Positions 55,649-63,936 of a stretch of DNA of 64,000 nt are shown here, one piece after another. This DNA comes from Phyllobacterium sophorae (GTDB taxonomy: Bacteria; Pseudomonadota; Alphaproteobacteria; Rhizobiales; Rhizobiaceae), in contig NZ_PGGM01000006.1 in the NCBI RefSeq assembly GCF_003010965.1, forward strand, positions 225,217 through 289,216. The letters run 5' to 3'. Under the pieces are notes generated by a model that worked only from the letters and a program-made list of their open reading frames with translations, did no database searches and had not been told where the DNA came from. Numbering within the stretch: the first letter of the stretch is position 1; every line of letters begins with the position of its first letter. The position numbers were made by a program, and so were the translations under genes.

Positions 55649-57781
55649 CTACAATCTCAAGAGCCAGGCCTCCACTTTCCCCTTGCCTTTGACTTCGATA
55701 GCGCCGCGGGTCTCGAAGACGAACTGACCCTTAAGCTGGTCGTAGACCGGGCGTGTCACCTGAATGGAGTCGGGGATTCCACCTGATTCCATCCGGCTCG
55801 CGAGGTTCACTGTGTCGCCCCATAGATCGTAGATGTATTTGCTCTTGCCGATGACGCCGGCCACCACCGGGCCGCTGTTGATGCCAACCCGGAGCTTCAT
55901 CGAGACGTCATGCTCCATGGCGTGCTCGCGGGTAATGTGGACCATACGTATTGCCATGCGGACCATACGCTCGGCGTGGTTGGCTACCGGCTCGGGCAGG
56001 CCACACACCGCCATATAGGCGTCGCCCACCGTCTTGATCTTTTCGATTCCGAGATCATTGGCGGCGATATCGAAGCGCGTGAACAGTCCGTTCAGAAACG
56101 TCACGACCTCGTGTGGTGGCATCTCCGATGTCAGCGCCGTAAAGCCGACCAAGTCTGCGAAGGCGACCGTTACCTCGGCAAAGCCGTCTGCGATTGCCTC
56201 CTCGCCGCCGCGCAGCCGATTTGCGATCGGTGCCGGCAGCACGTTGAGCAGAAGCTCTTCGTTCTCGCGGTTTTTGTTCTCGATCATGAGATTCTTCTGA
56301 CTGAGATCCTCGACCATGCCGTTGAAGGCCAAGCAGAGCTGGCCAATCTCGTCGCGCGTGCGGACCGGCACGCTGGTCCCGTAGTCACCAGCAGCGAAGC
56401 GTTTTACTCCGGCAGTGAGCTCGCGCAGCGGTCCGAGCAGCGCGCGCGACAGCCACGCGGCAGTGGCGGCTATGACCAGCAGCGCCAAGCCGCCGACGAG
56501 CAGCAGATCCCGGCGGAGCCGGTCGATCGGTGCGAAGGCCTCGGCGCTGTCGATCTTCGCGACGAGGGCCCACTTGACGCCAGGAATCGCCAGCGGTCCC
56601 CAGGAAGCGAGCGTTGGGACGCCACGGTAGCCGATGATCTCGCCTGTGCCCTCGACACCGGCAAGCGCGGCACGGGTAGCCTTGGTGTCTATGCGCTGAT
56701 GCAGCACTGGCGTCCCGTAACGCCCGATGGCGGAGATCTCATCGTCCGAGGCACCGACGGATTTGAGCTCAGCGAAGTAGTTATCCCGATTCTCGTAGTA
56801 GGCCCGCGGGCCAGAGCGCACCAGATAATCGGGACCGACGAGATAGGCTTCACCCGTGCCGCCGAACCCTTCCTGCTGCCAGCGGCGGCCACCGGTGACG
56901 ACATTGTCGATCTCCTCGTTCGACAGTTGCGCGATCAGCACGCCGATGACGGCGCCCTCGTCGATCACCGGTGCCCCCATGAAAGCGATTGGTGCGCCGC
57001 CGGATGGGGAGTAAGAGGCGAAGTCCTCAAGGCACACGGCCGAGCGGTCGGGGGTAAGGGCGCAACGGGCAACGGCGGCGGCGACATTGGAGCCGCGGTA
57101 GGGACCGACTTGGAGGGACGTAGTGAAATCGACTTCTTTTTCGACTGTGTAGATCAGGCGACCTGATTTGGCGTCGGCCACCATGAAGTCGAAGAAACCG
57201 ACCGTTGCGGCTGCGGTGCGCATCAGTGGATGGTACACGGCGTGCAGCCTGCTGTAGTCGCTTCCGTCGCCCGCGTCGTCGAGGAGCTTTCGCCGCTCGG
57301 CCGGATTGGGATTGGCGACGATGTAGTGATACTGCAGATAGTAGGGCGCGCCACCGACTGGCAGGTAATCGGCCAGAGCAGCCTCCTTACCAAGAATACG
57401 CGTCATTCCGGGGATAAAGTTCTCAGCATACCAGTTGCTGACCTTCTGCCGCAATTCGGGTGACGCGCCTGCCCGGTCGATCTGATCGACTGCGATCCGG
57501 AATTCGCGCGTTGCATCGACCACCATCTTGGAGGTGGCAAGGAGGCGCAACTCGGCATGGATCGTGCGAAAATAGGTTTCAACCTGACGCGCCTTGGTCT
57601 GACGGGCGGACGTGAGCTGGTCGAAGACTGCTTTTTCGAGGGCGTCGCGTGCGCGAAAGTAACCGAGCACTCCGGTCACAAGGACCGCGATCGCGCCAAG
57701 CAGGACGAGGGTTGTAAACAGCTTTGCCGCCAAGCCCCAGCGCGGGGGGCGGGATGAGTCACTCAAATCAGCCGAAGACAT
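55649..57781 (-). CDS. dCache-HAMP class III adenylate cyclase
   Basis: A 710-residue receptor cyclase. TM1 is near 20-42, followed by a large periplasmic double-Cache sensor (about 50-405; FMVADAKSGRLIYTVEKE, GTGEAYLVGPDYLVRS), TM2 near 415-437, HAMP (about 438-490, LLGPLRELTAGVKRFAAGDYG), a signalling helix and the catalytic domain (about 515-705). The last has VAFADLVGFTALT, EKIKTVGDAYMAV with the adenine-selecting Lys, and LWGDTVNLASRME with Asp and the Asn/Arg pair. All key residues for adenylate cyclase activity appear intact. It converges on the synthase operon and may sense an extracellular ligand. Confidence 0.92.
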   Translation of the reverse strand: MSSADLSDSSRPPRWGLAAKLFTTLVLLGAIAVLVTGVLGYFRARDALEKAVFDQLTSARQTKARQVETYFRTIHAELRLLATSKMVVDATREFRIAVDQIDRAGASPELRQKVSNWYAENFIPGMTRILGKEAALADYLPVGGAPYYLQYHYIVANPNPAERRKLLDDAGDGSDYSRLHAVYHPLMRTAAATVGFFDFMVADAKSGRLIYTVEKEVDFTTSLQVGPYRGSNVAAAVARCALTPDRSAVCLEDFASYSPSGGAPIAFMGAPVIDEGAVIGVLIAQLSNEEIDNVVTGGRRWQQEGFGGTGEAYLVGPDYLVRSGPRAYYENRDNYFAELKSVGASDDEISAIGRYGTPVLHQRIDTKATRAALAGVEGTGEIIGYRGVPTLASWGPLAIPGVKWALVAKIDSAEAFAPIDRLRRDLLLVGGLALLVIAATAAWLSRALLGPLRELTAGVKRFAAGDYGTSVPVRTRDEIGQLCLAFNGMVEDLSQKNLMIENKNRENEELLLNVLPAPIANRLRGGEEAIADGFAEVTVAFADLVGFTALTSEMPPHEVVTFLNGLFTRFDIAANDLGIEKIKTVGDAYMAVCGLPEPVANHAERMVRMAIRMVHITREHAMEHDVSMKLRVGINSGPVVAGVIGKSKYIYDLWGDTVNLASRMESGGIPDSIQVTRPVYDQLKGQFVFETRGAIEVKGKGKVEAWLLRL

Positions 57782-57939
57782 GAATCAACTCTGGCCGATA
57801 GCGCAAGTGCCGGGCAGATATCGCCGATGATGATGATGATCCGAACGTCCGCACAACCCCCGCTGTTGAAGACCGTTCAATCCAGAACGTATGACGGATG
57901 CTACTGCATTCGCAGACGGAGGGGTAGCGCAATCTTCGG

Positions 57940-58025
57940 GCCGGCGCAGGGGTCATTTTGACATCAGTCGGCCGCCAACGTCCATTTTGGATTCCTGACA
58001 TCAGGCTTGACAGTTGCCGATCCGT
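57940..58025. repeat. Repeated CATTTTG/GACATCAG motifs, possible insertion scar
   Basis: GTCATTTTGACATCAG at 57952-57967 and GTCCATTTTGGATTCCTGACATCAG ending at 58004 share CATTTTG and GACATCAG. Multiple GTCATTTTG-like repeats are typical of IS21-type ends in rhizobia, but no transposase frame remains. Confidence 0.25.
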
Positions 58026-58040
58026 ACCTGGCCGCATGCT

Positions 58041-58802
58041 CTAGGGTGCGGGCAATACGAGCCGCGGCAATAGCCAGCTGTGATGGCTTGGATTTGCCAA
58101 ATTGAAATCTATCGATTGGCCGTCTTCAACATGGTCTAATATTCTCTGACAGGCCACGACAGGTACCGTAGGAGGCATTTCAGGTGAAGTAAATTCAGCT
58201 CGCCAAGGCCATATCGGAAACCGATCAGCATCCATGTATACAACCCAAGAACCGTAACACTCAGCGCCGTCATCAATCGCTTTTCCAAGCGCCCGCCAGG
58301 TGGCTCGGGCATTATGATGAGCGTAAACACATGGTAGAAACCTCACGTGCGTGTTTGGATCTATTCGGAGCAATCTGATCTCATCTCCGAAATCGATCAT
58401 GCTTGACTGCCCGCCAAGGACGAGACCCGCAGCCCAGCCAGTGTAGTATTCTTTGGAAAGCGTCGGATTATTCTCGACATCGAGAAACACGCATATGCCA
58501 TCTGACATATTCGACAAATGCATGGCACCAAACGCTGCAAGAATCGCTGCAGCATTTCGTTGCCCAGCCATAAATCCCTCTCGTTCAGTTCCTGAAACTT
58601 CATTGGTCTGACGAGCGATCGGAAGGACGCGAATATAGTTGGAGTAGAAGAAGCTATTCTCCGCCCTGGCTTGGTATTGTATCCTTGACGTGTTGCCGGG
58701 GCCTTTAAAGTACCTGCCCCAGAAAGCTGGGTGCTGCCCCAACAAGCGGCTTGCATGGCGCAGACAGGACAAAGACGCGATATCCGCCTGGTCAATCCCC
58801 AC
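58041..58802 (-). CDS. DUF1906-like glycoside hydrolase-like protein, start uncertain
   Basis: About 253 residues from GTG 58802. Motifs recall the DUF1906/Rv2525c and GH25-like barrels: a GIDQADIASL start, FWGRYF, NYIRVLPIARQTNEVSG, ICVFLDVENNPTLSKEYYTGWAAGL, PCVYAHHNARATWRAL and AECYGSWVVYMDADRF. Such domains occur in phage lysins and secreted wall enzymes. The frame stays open for 53 more codons (to a TAG at 58962-58964), basic and lysine-rich, yet contains no ATG, GTG or TTG. Either the GTG is the start with a weak ribosome site, or the true 5' end has decayed. No signal peptide is seen. Confidence 0.58.
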   Translation of the reverse strand: MGIDQADIASLSCLRHASRLLGQHPAFWGRYFKGPGNTSRIQYQARAENSFFYSNYIRVLPIARQTNEVSGTEREGFMAGQRNAAAILAAFGAMHLSNMSDGICVFLDVENNPTLSKEYYTGWAAGLVLGGQSSMIDFGDEIRLLRIDPNTHVRFLPCVYAHHNARATWRALGKAIDDGAECYGSWVVYMDADRFPIWPWRAEFTSPEMPPTVPVVACQRILDHVEDGQSIDFNLANPSHHSWLLPRLVLPAP

Positions 58803-59025
58803 GACATAGCTGCTCGCTACATCTATTCGTGCACTCTCAGCCCTTTTGTTCTTCCTAGCATGCCCCTCGAGAGTATTTTGGGGAGTGATGGATTTGTCGG
58901 ATTTACGACCTTTTTTGGGTTTGTCTTTTATTACGGCCCCCAGACTTATGCAGTGTGACTTCTAACGTACTTAGTCGCGCAAATATTATGCTACGCGACC
59001 GACATGTCACCAAACAAAACTTGGC

Positions 59026-59041
59026 TACTCCAATTGGAGTA
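59026..59041. promoter_or_regulatory. Perfect 16-bp palindrome inside a MerR-like promoter
   Basis: TACTCCAATTGGAGTA is a perfect 16-bp dyad. TTGGCT (59021-59026) and TATAGG (59047-59052) flank it with a 20-bp spacer, the overlong spacing with internal dyad seen at MerR-family promoters. It lies 72 bp before the secreted peptide gene. No MerR gene is present in the window. Confidence 0.5.
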
Positions 59042-59112
59042 ACCCGTATAGGTCTATTTTTTGAAAGAATAAAAATGGTATGATGTTCAGTTAACTATAG
59101 GGGGCAAGTTCC

Positions 59113-59241
59113 ATGCGTAAGAAAATTAAAAGTATTGGAGTGTATGGCATAGTAGCATTAGCAATATCAGTTGCAATAGTACTGCCACAATTTTCTGTTG
59201 CGTATGCGCAGGAATGTCCTGCTGGTAATTGTCCTAAATGA
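59113..59241 (+). CDS. 42-residue secreted peptide precursor
   Basis: A 42-codon gene with AGGGGGC eight bases before its ATG. Residues 1-6 are basic (MRKKIK), 8-31 are hydrophobic (GIVALAISVAIVLPQF), and a signal-peptidase site VAYA-QE predicts a mature product of only about 10 residues, QECPAGNCPK. The two Cys spaced by four residues could form a disulfide ring. The stop is 14 bp before the next gene, a multi-span membrane protein, so the two are co-transcribed. Too small for family assignment; a pheromone-like, toxin-like or chaperone role are guesses. Confidence 0.65.
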   Translation: MRKKIKSIGVYGIVALAISVAIVLPQFSVAYAQECPAGNCPK

Positions 59242-59255
59242 GGGAGTGACTTGTC

Positions 59256-60704
59256 ATGTTCGCTCTCTTTAACTCGACCGAATTCTGGTTCGGACTCGTA
59301 GTGTTATCTGCTTATCAGTGCGGGAAATTTCGAGAACTAAACCTGGTAGACCCTTCGGTTACGGAGCGTTCATCAGTCATACCCAATCTCCGTGCCAGTG
59401 ATTTCGCTGGAAAGAATGCTTATGTCAGCAGTCTGATTGTGTTTCTTCTTGCAACCTTCGTTGGCTACACACTCCTCTGTGCCGCTTCCCCGACTGTTCT
59501 TCGAGGGTGGTTCGAGGTTACAAAATCACCTGTAAACACAGCTGATTTTGTCAACAAGGTCCCATATCCACTTTACATTGCTGCTGCATTCATGGGTTTG
59601 ACGCAATCCGCGATACCAGGGTTTGCGGCTCTGGGCGATTTTCAGAAGAACTTTTTTCACTTCTGGATTGGCGTTCCGCGGAAAGTCATTGATACCGCCG
59701 CAACGTTCTCCGAAGAAATTATCGCCAAGACCGAAGACAACAAAGAACAATTGTACATGGTGATCAGGCAGCTTTTGAGCGCCCGCTGGAAAGCAAAGAT
59801 AGACAAATATGCTGATTTGGTTTTTTACGAGTATCAGATCAGGAGGATGAAGCTGGACGAGACTGACGTTCTTGATGATATCAAAAGTGGCTCGACCAGA
59901 GAACTACAGCATATCATCGAGCAACTTGTATACGCAGCGGCGATTGCTGCTGTTCGAGAGACTGGTGGAAAGGCGCTCGACGAACTGGCGGCGGACCTAG
60001 ACGTTCCAATTCCAGGACCCCGCTATCCCTATCGCAATCTGGCTCTGAGTGCCCTGGTTTTTATCGTTTGCCTTACATTGCTATGGTTCGCGGTTCCAAT
60101 GAGCAAGCCCATTGTAGAGAGTACCATTGGCTCTGCGAGCGCAATCTACTGGCCAGCGGACCTTGCTACGTCCGGTCAGTACTTGCTGGCTCACTCAATT
60201 CCTATCTTCTGTGCGATCGGGCTGATGCTAATGATGAAAAGCAATTCGCGCAGCCAGAAGTTCGAACGGTATCCAGAACTCATAATATCGGTGATTGTAC
60301 TTGTTGTTGTGTATGATTATCTGCAAGCACTATTCGATTACGGTTACTTTTCGAAAGTATCGGATGGAGATGTATTAAGTTTTTTTGTTAGAAGATTGCC
60401 GTTTAACATCCTTCATTCGTTAATATCGTGCTTCATATGCGTAATAATATTGATGTTTCTTGAGAACTCTGGCAAGCCAGGAATATTAAATAGCAAACTA
60501 TTTGCGTGGTTGGCTCTCGTCCTATCGACCATTCTGGTTTCATCATTCTACGCATTCGCACGGTTGAAATTCCAGTTCAACGGCTTCTCGCCAGACTTCA
60601 TGATCTGTGTCGTGACGATGAACGTCATAGTTGCGAGCATTTCTTTTGTCGCAGTCGAAGCATACGCCAGGTACGGGCTTAGCAAAGCAAAGCGAGTGGC
60701 TTAG
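59256..60704 (+). CDS. Multi-span membrane protein of unknown function
   Basis: A 482-residue protein with about nine hydrophobic segments (near 5-22, 57-80, 103-124, 265-288, 308-330, 343-365, 383-408, 418-440 and 448-472). A soluble helical loop of roughly 140 residues lies between the third and fourth (KVIDTAATFSEEIIAKTEDN, RELQHIIEQLVYAAAIAAV). GAGGGAG lies before the ATG. The coding sequence is clearly more AT-rich than the core genes, with many AAT, ATA and TTT codons near 60300-60560. I recognise no family. Linked to the secreted peptide gene upstream. Confidence 0.72.
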   Translation: MFALFNSTEFWFGLVVLSAYQCGKFRELNLVDPSVTERSSVIPNLRASDFAGKNAYVSSLIVFLLATFVGYTLLCAASPTVLRGWFEVTKSPVNTADFVNKVPYPLYIAAAFMGLTQSAIPGFAALGDFQKNFFHFWIGVPRKVIDTAATFSEEIIAKTEDNKEQLYMVIRQLLSARWKAKIDKYADLVFYEYQIRRMKLDETDVLDDIKSGSTRELQHIIEQLVYAAAIAAVRETGGKALDELAADLDVPIPGPRYPYRNLALSALVFIVCLTLLWFAVPMSKPIVESTIGSASAIYWPADLATSGQYLLAHSIPIFCAIGLMLMMKSNSRSQKFERYPELIISVIVLVVVYDYLQALFDYGYFSKVSDGDVLSFFVRRLPFNILHSLISCFICVIILMFLENSGKPGILNSKLFAWLALVLSTILVSSFYAFARLKFQFNGFSPDFMICVVTMNVIVASISFVAVEAYARYGLSKAKRVA

Positions 60705-60811
60705 ATCCATTTGAATTTGTGGAATTATTTTCATTTTTGTCATCGTGATGGATGCAACGGTAGCAAGAGAAAGAAGAAGAACAACAACTTTCGGAGCTGG
60801 GGGGCAAAGAG

Positions 60812-61972
60812 ATGAATCCGTTACTTTTAGTAGCCTTCGGGCTATTTCCGGACCTGGTCCGGCTGATTGCCGGAGATGAGGCTGGAACGTTTGCCGGAAG
60901 AATCACAAATGCAGTTAAAGACGTGACACATACCGAAGACGACAAGGCAGCCCAGAAGAAGCTGGAAACAGATCCTGTTGTGAAGGCGGACTTACAGAAG
61001 CGGCTGGCTGACATTGCCTTGGAAGCAACGAAAGAACAAAATCGCGCCGACGAACAGAAGCGGCAAGTTGAACTCGATGTTCTGAAAGAGAACATTGCAG
61101 AAGCTGCTCGCGAACGTGAAGATGCATTGAACCGGTTCCGGGAGGAACTGAAGAGTACAGGCGATGCCAGAACCTTCTACGCGGACATGTCAAAAGCGGG
61201 AGGTGCCGGCGCATGGATAAACCCGACGCTTTCTCTGGTTATTACGATTGGCTTTCTTTTCTTTGTCTACCGCCTCATGGACCCCAATTTGGACTTGAAT
61301 GAGAACCAAGTCTTCAACATCGCTCTCGGTGCCATGTCTGCTGCGTTTGCTACTGTGATCGGCTTCCATTTCGGCTCCTCCGTTGGCTCCAAGGACAAAG
61401 ATATTGTCAACAAGGCGCTTGTCACGGAACAGGCAGCGAAGCGAATAGAAGAACGCGTTTCCCCACCTGAAGCAGCACCCCCGCCAGTTTTGTCCGATGA
61501 AAGGCCGTCGGGCGGATCCTCGGGTGCTACGTTCGAAATGAAGGCTCCCCATATCGCGCGTGGGTTGATTACTGATTTCGGGCTGACTGAAAATCAGGCC
61601 TGCGGCATATTGGGAAATATCGGCCTTGAGTGCGACGGCTTCCGGCAGTTTCAGGAACGCGGCACAAAACCGCCCCGTGGCGGTTGGGGATGGTGCCAAT
61701 GGACCGGTCCACGGCGCAGGGCATTTGAGAAGTATGCGATGGAGCATGGCCTTGATTTCCGTTCCGACGCGGCCAACTATGGCTTCCTCAGCAAGGAGTT
61801 GGGGTCGTCGGAAGCCGCCGCGCTCGCGCAGTTAAAAAGAGCCAAGAGTTTGGAGGAATCGGTAAAAGCCTTCATGCAGAAATTTGAGCGGCCGGGAGTT
61901 CCCAACCTAGCAGGACGACTTCTATGGGCCAATCGCGCTCTCAAGGCATATCGGGAGGCGTTCCATGGATAG
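60812..61972 (+). CDS. Holin-like protein fused to a phage tail-type lysozyme
   Basis: A 386-residue protein. The N-terminal part (about 30-205) looks like the GTA/3TM holin family: a long charged coiled coil (KKLETDPVVKADLQKRLADI, EQNRADEQKRQVELDVLKEN), then two spans, INPTLSLVITIGFLFFVYRL and NIALGAMSAAFATVIGFHFG, ending in SSVGSKDKD. After a Pro/Ser linker (about 215-245) the C-terminal domain reads LTENQACGILGNIGLECDGF, GGWGWCQWTGPRRRAFEKY and FMQKFERPGVPN, a phage tail lysozyme pattern (PF18013). Holin and muramidase are usually separate; a single chain is unusual. Co-directional with flanking genes. Confidence 0.75.
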   Translation: MNPLLLVAFGLFPDLVRLIAGDEAGTFAGRITNAVKDVTHTEDDKAAQKKLETDPVVKADLQKRLADIALEATKEQNRADEQKRQVELDVLKENIAEAAREREDALNRFREELKSTGDARTFYADMSKAGGAGAWINPTLSLVITIGFLFFVYRLMDPNLDLNENQVFNIALGAMSAAFATVIGFHFGSSVGSKDKDIVNKALVTEQAAKRIEERVSPPEAAPPPVLSDERPSGGSSGATFEMKAPHIARGLITDFGLTENQACGILGNIGLECDGFRQFQERGTKPPRGGWGWCQWTGPRRRAFEKYAMEHGLDFRSDAANYGFLSKELGSSEAAALAQLKRAKSLEESVKAFMQKFERPGVPNLAGRLLWANRALKAYREAFHG

Positions 61973-62639
61973 ATTGGTATCAACCGTCGATATTCTTTTC
62001 AAAGTAGCTCTCGCCCTGATAGCCGCCTACACAAGCTATCAGTTCGGAGCCTTCAGGCAACAGAATGACGATGCCAAACTGGTCGTTGATCTTGCGTTTG
62101 CGCAAGAACCACGAACGGCGATGGCGGGTGTGGTGTTGGCCGGAACTTATATGAAATCGGGTCGAATCCCACCGGATTTGTATACTTCCATTGTCGCTTC
62201 CGCCAATTCCAACGGCGATCCACAACTGCGCGACACCGCAAACAACGGTGCAACTGAGATTGCCTCTTCAAACCGGGTCGTAGCAAAGAAACTTACCCAG
62301 GTTTTGGCCACACTACCAGTCAGGGTGTATTTTCAGATCAGCCGCGAAGCGGATCGGGCTCGCGCCAAGCAGACGGAGGATCTGCTCCAGAATCACGGCC
62401 CGACCTTTAACTCTCAGTCAGTTGTCGTACCGGGGATCCAATTCGTCAAGCAGGCCCGGACAAGAACAGAGGTTCGCTGCTTTAAGACAGCAGAATGCAA
62501 CGACTTCGGCAGCAAGCTTGTTACTTTCCTTGCCGGTGTAGGCATTTCCTCTGCGCTTGTGGATTTGAGCGACCGTTACGGAAATTCTGAGAGTATACGG
62601 CCATATCACTTCGAGATTTGGTTCGGACCTCTTTCATAG
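61965..62639 (+). CDS. Hypothetical membrane-anchored protein
   Basis: A 224-residue protein whose ATG overlaps the lysozyme stop by eight bases, so it is translationally coupled. An N-terminal helix (about 9-30, ILFKVALALIAAYTSYQF) is followed by a helical segment with AFAQEPRTAMAGVVLAGTY and a C-terminal alpha/beta domain (ARAKQTEDLLQ, VVPGIQFVKQART, EVRCFKTAECNDFGSKLVTFLA, SIRPYHFEIWFGP) that recalls LytR-C/SPOR-like folds. No family can be named with confidence. It may anchor or control the lytic protein, or be its immunity factor. Confidence 0.65.
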   Translation: MDRLVSTVDILFKVALALIAAYTSYQFGAFRQQNDDAKLVVDLAFAQEPRTAMAGVVLAGTYMKSGRIPPDLYTSIVASANSNGDPQLRDTANNGATEIASSNRVVAKKLTQVLATLPVRVYFQISREADRARAKQTEDLLQNHGPTFNSQSVVVPGIQFVKQARTRTEVRCFKTAECNDFGSKLVTFLAGVGISSALVDLSDRYGNSESIRPYHFEIWFGPLS

Positions 62640-62756
62640 ATTGTTTATGTATGCTGCTAATATAAGCCGCCAAATTTGTCCGTATGGATTTGTCACCGAT
62701 GTTAATGTTTTGCGACGGCCACGCCATTGCCGCAATCTTGCTGAGGGGAGGGTACC

Positions 62757-63158
62757 ATGATGAACAAGCAGGAAGTGACGGCGCTGTTCGCCCATTTGGA
62801 ACACGGTGATGGTGCGAAATTTTTCGAGCAGGTCGCGGACGATGTTGACTGGACGGTCGAGGGGACGCATCCCCTTGCGGGTCACTACAAATCAAAACAA
62901 GACTTTCTGGCCGGGACGTTTACCAAACTCGGCAAGGTCCTACCCAGAGGCACAGAGCTCACCGTGGAGAACGTGCTGATGGACGGCGATTGGGCTATTG
63001 TCGAGCTGCGCTCAATGGCCAGGGCGCAGAATGGCATGCGGTTCGACAACCGCTACTGTTGGGTTTGCCGCTTCACCGGTAACCGGATCGTGGAAGTGCG
63101 AGCATATCTGGACAGTTGGCTGGTTGGCGAACTTTTCCGCCAAAACCCCATCAACTAG
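62757..63158 (+). CDS. SnoaL/NTF2-like protein
   Basis: A 133-residue NTF2-fold protein: VTALFAHLEHGDGAKFFEQVADDVDWTVEGTHPLAGHYKSKQDF near the N-terminus (residues 7-50, key DVDWTVEGTHPLAG), then WAIVELRSMARAQNG and NRYCWVCRFTGNRIVEVRAYLDSWL. SnoaL-like proteins include small isomerases and hydrolases and many of unknown role. GGGGAGGGTACC lies before the ATG pair (62757 and 62760). Base composition returns to normal here. Confidence 0.82.
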   Translation: MMNKQEVTALFAHLEHGDGAKFFEQVADDVDWTVEGTHPLAGHYKSKQDFLAGTFTKLGKVLPRGTELTVENVLMDGDWAIVELRSMARAQNGMRFDNRYCWVCRFTGNRIVEVRAYLDSWLVGELFRQNPIN

Positions 63159-63642
63159 CGTTTTGGGTTTTAGGTTCGAGGTGTGTGATCTTATCAAAAT
63201 TCGTTGGAGGATGTACTTTTCTGAGAAATTGAGGCTTGGCCCGATTTAGAGCAACGGACCAAGCCTCGAAGTTTCGCCGTACCTACTCGCCAGTAATCAC
63301 GGTGAGACTTCACTGATGACGGATACCAGTTTCCGGGCAACACGTGTAGGTGGATAAAGTTCCGGTGGTTAAAAAAGCCCGAACCACCGATCTTGGAGAT
63401 CATGTGGGGGACTTGGCACCGTGCATTTGTCGAATGGTTTACTTCACAGGTGAGGCCCGGCGAAGTGCAACCGATGACAGTGGCAGACCGTCGAGCCTCT
63501 CTGCGCCTTTTGGGAAAGGAACGGCTACAATGATCCCTTCGGTGCAATTGGTCAATCACGCTCCGACTCGACCGCCGACGAAAACCTGATGTCTTATGAT
63601 TTCGGTTGATGAGTTGATCGAGACCCGGCGGTGAATTGCATG
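63159..63642. other. Gene-poor interval with a stem-loop
   Basis: About 480 bp. Besides the inverted repeat at 63231-63267 I see no supported gene; open frames on both strands lack motifs and ribosome sites. Confidence 0.4.
63231..63267. repeat. Inverted repeat GAGGCTTGG...CCAAGCCTC
   Basis: Nine-base perfect arms (63231-63239 and 63259-63267) with a 19-nt loop. There is no T run, so a terminator is unlikely. It could be a protein site, an element end or a small structured RNA. Confidence 0.4.
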
Positions 63643-63765
63643 TCAGCTGAAGAACGACCCGACACCCAAAGCGATAGCCACGCCTACCAAAAACACAACG
63701 CCGTAGATGAGAAAGGACCAGTCATTCGTTGGCCCGCCACTATTGTCGTTTAAGTCGTCTCGCAT
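63643..63765 (-). CDS. Small single-span membrane protein (40 residues)
   Basis: ATG 63765 with GGGGA nine bases upstream opens a 40-codon frame: an acidic start MRDDLNDNSGGPTND, then one hydrophobic helix (WSFLIYGVVFLVGVAIALGV) and a short SFFS end. Composition and ribosome site suggest a real small membrane protein. Function unknown. Confidence 0.5.
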   Translation of the reverse strand: MRDDLNDNSGGPTNDWSFLIYGVVFLVGVAIALGVGSFFS

Positions 63766-63883
63766 CTACGCTGTCCCCCAATTCCCAAAGCCTTTTGGCT
63801 AAGCGACATCATTGCGTTGCGCCTAGTGCACAACACCGACTCCTGGCTGGGCTTTAAAAAAAGAGGCTCGGTATGGCCTGCTG

Positions 63884-63927
63884 CCGGTTTCATAGACACT
63901 GAGTTAAGGTGTTCTGCGTGAAACCGG
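63884..63927. repeat. Inverted repeat before the IS3-type transposase
   Basis: CCGGTTTCA (63884-63892) and TGAAACCGG (63919-63927) form perfect 9-bp arms just upstream of the transposase start. The left end of the element may be near the TGCCGG at 63882, but the right end is outside the window. Confidence 0.4.
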
Positions 63928-63936
63928 AGAGTATGA

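Noticed and set aside
55910..57166. 418-codon plus-strand open frame over the dCache cyclase
   Set aside because: Antisense to a cyclase with intact catalytic motifs.
57768..58037. Minus-strand 89-codon gene between cyclase and DUF1906-like gene
   Set aside because: Resembles non-coding insertion-end sequence and lacks a ribosome site.
63194..63559. Minus-strand 121-codon gene in the last gap
   Set aside because: His/Arg/Ser-rich, no recognisable fold, crosses the inverted repeat.
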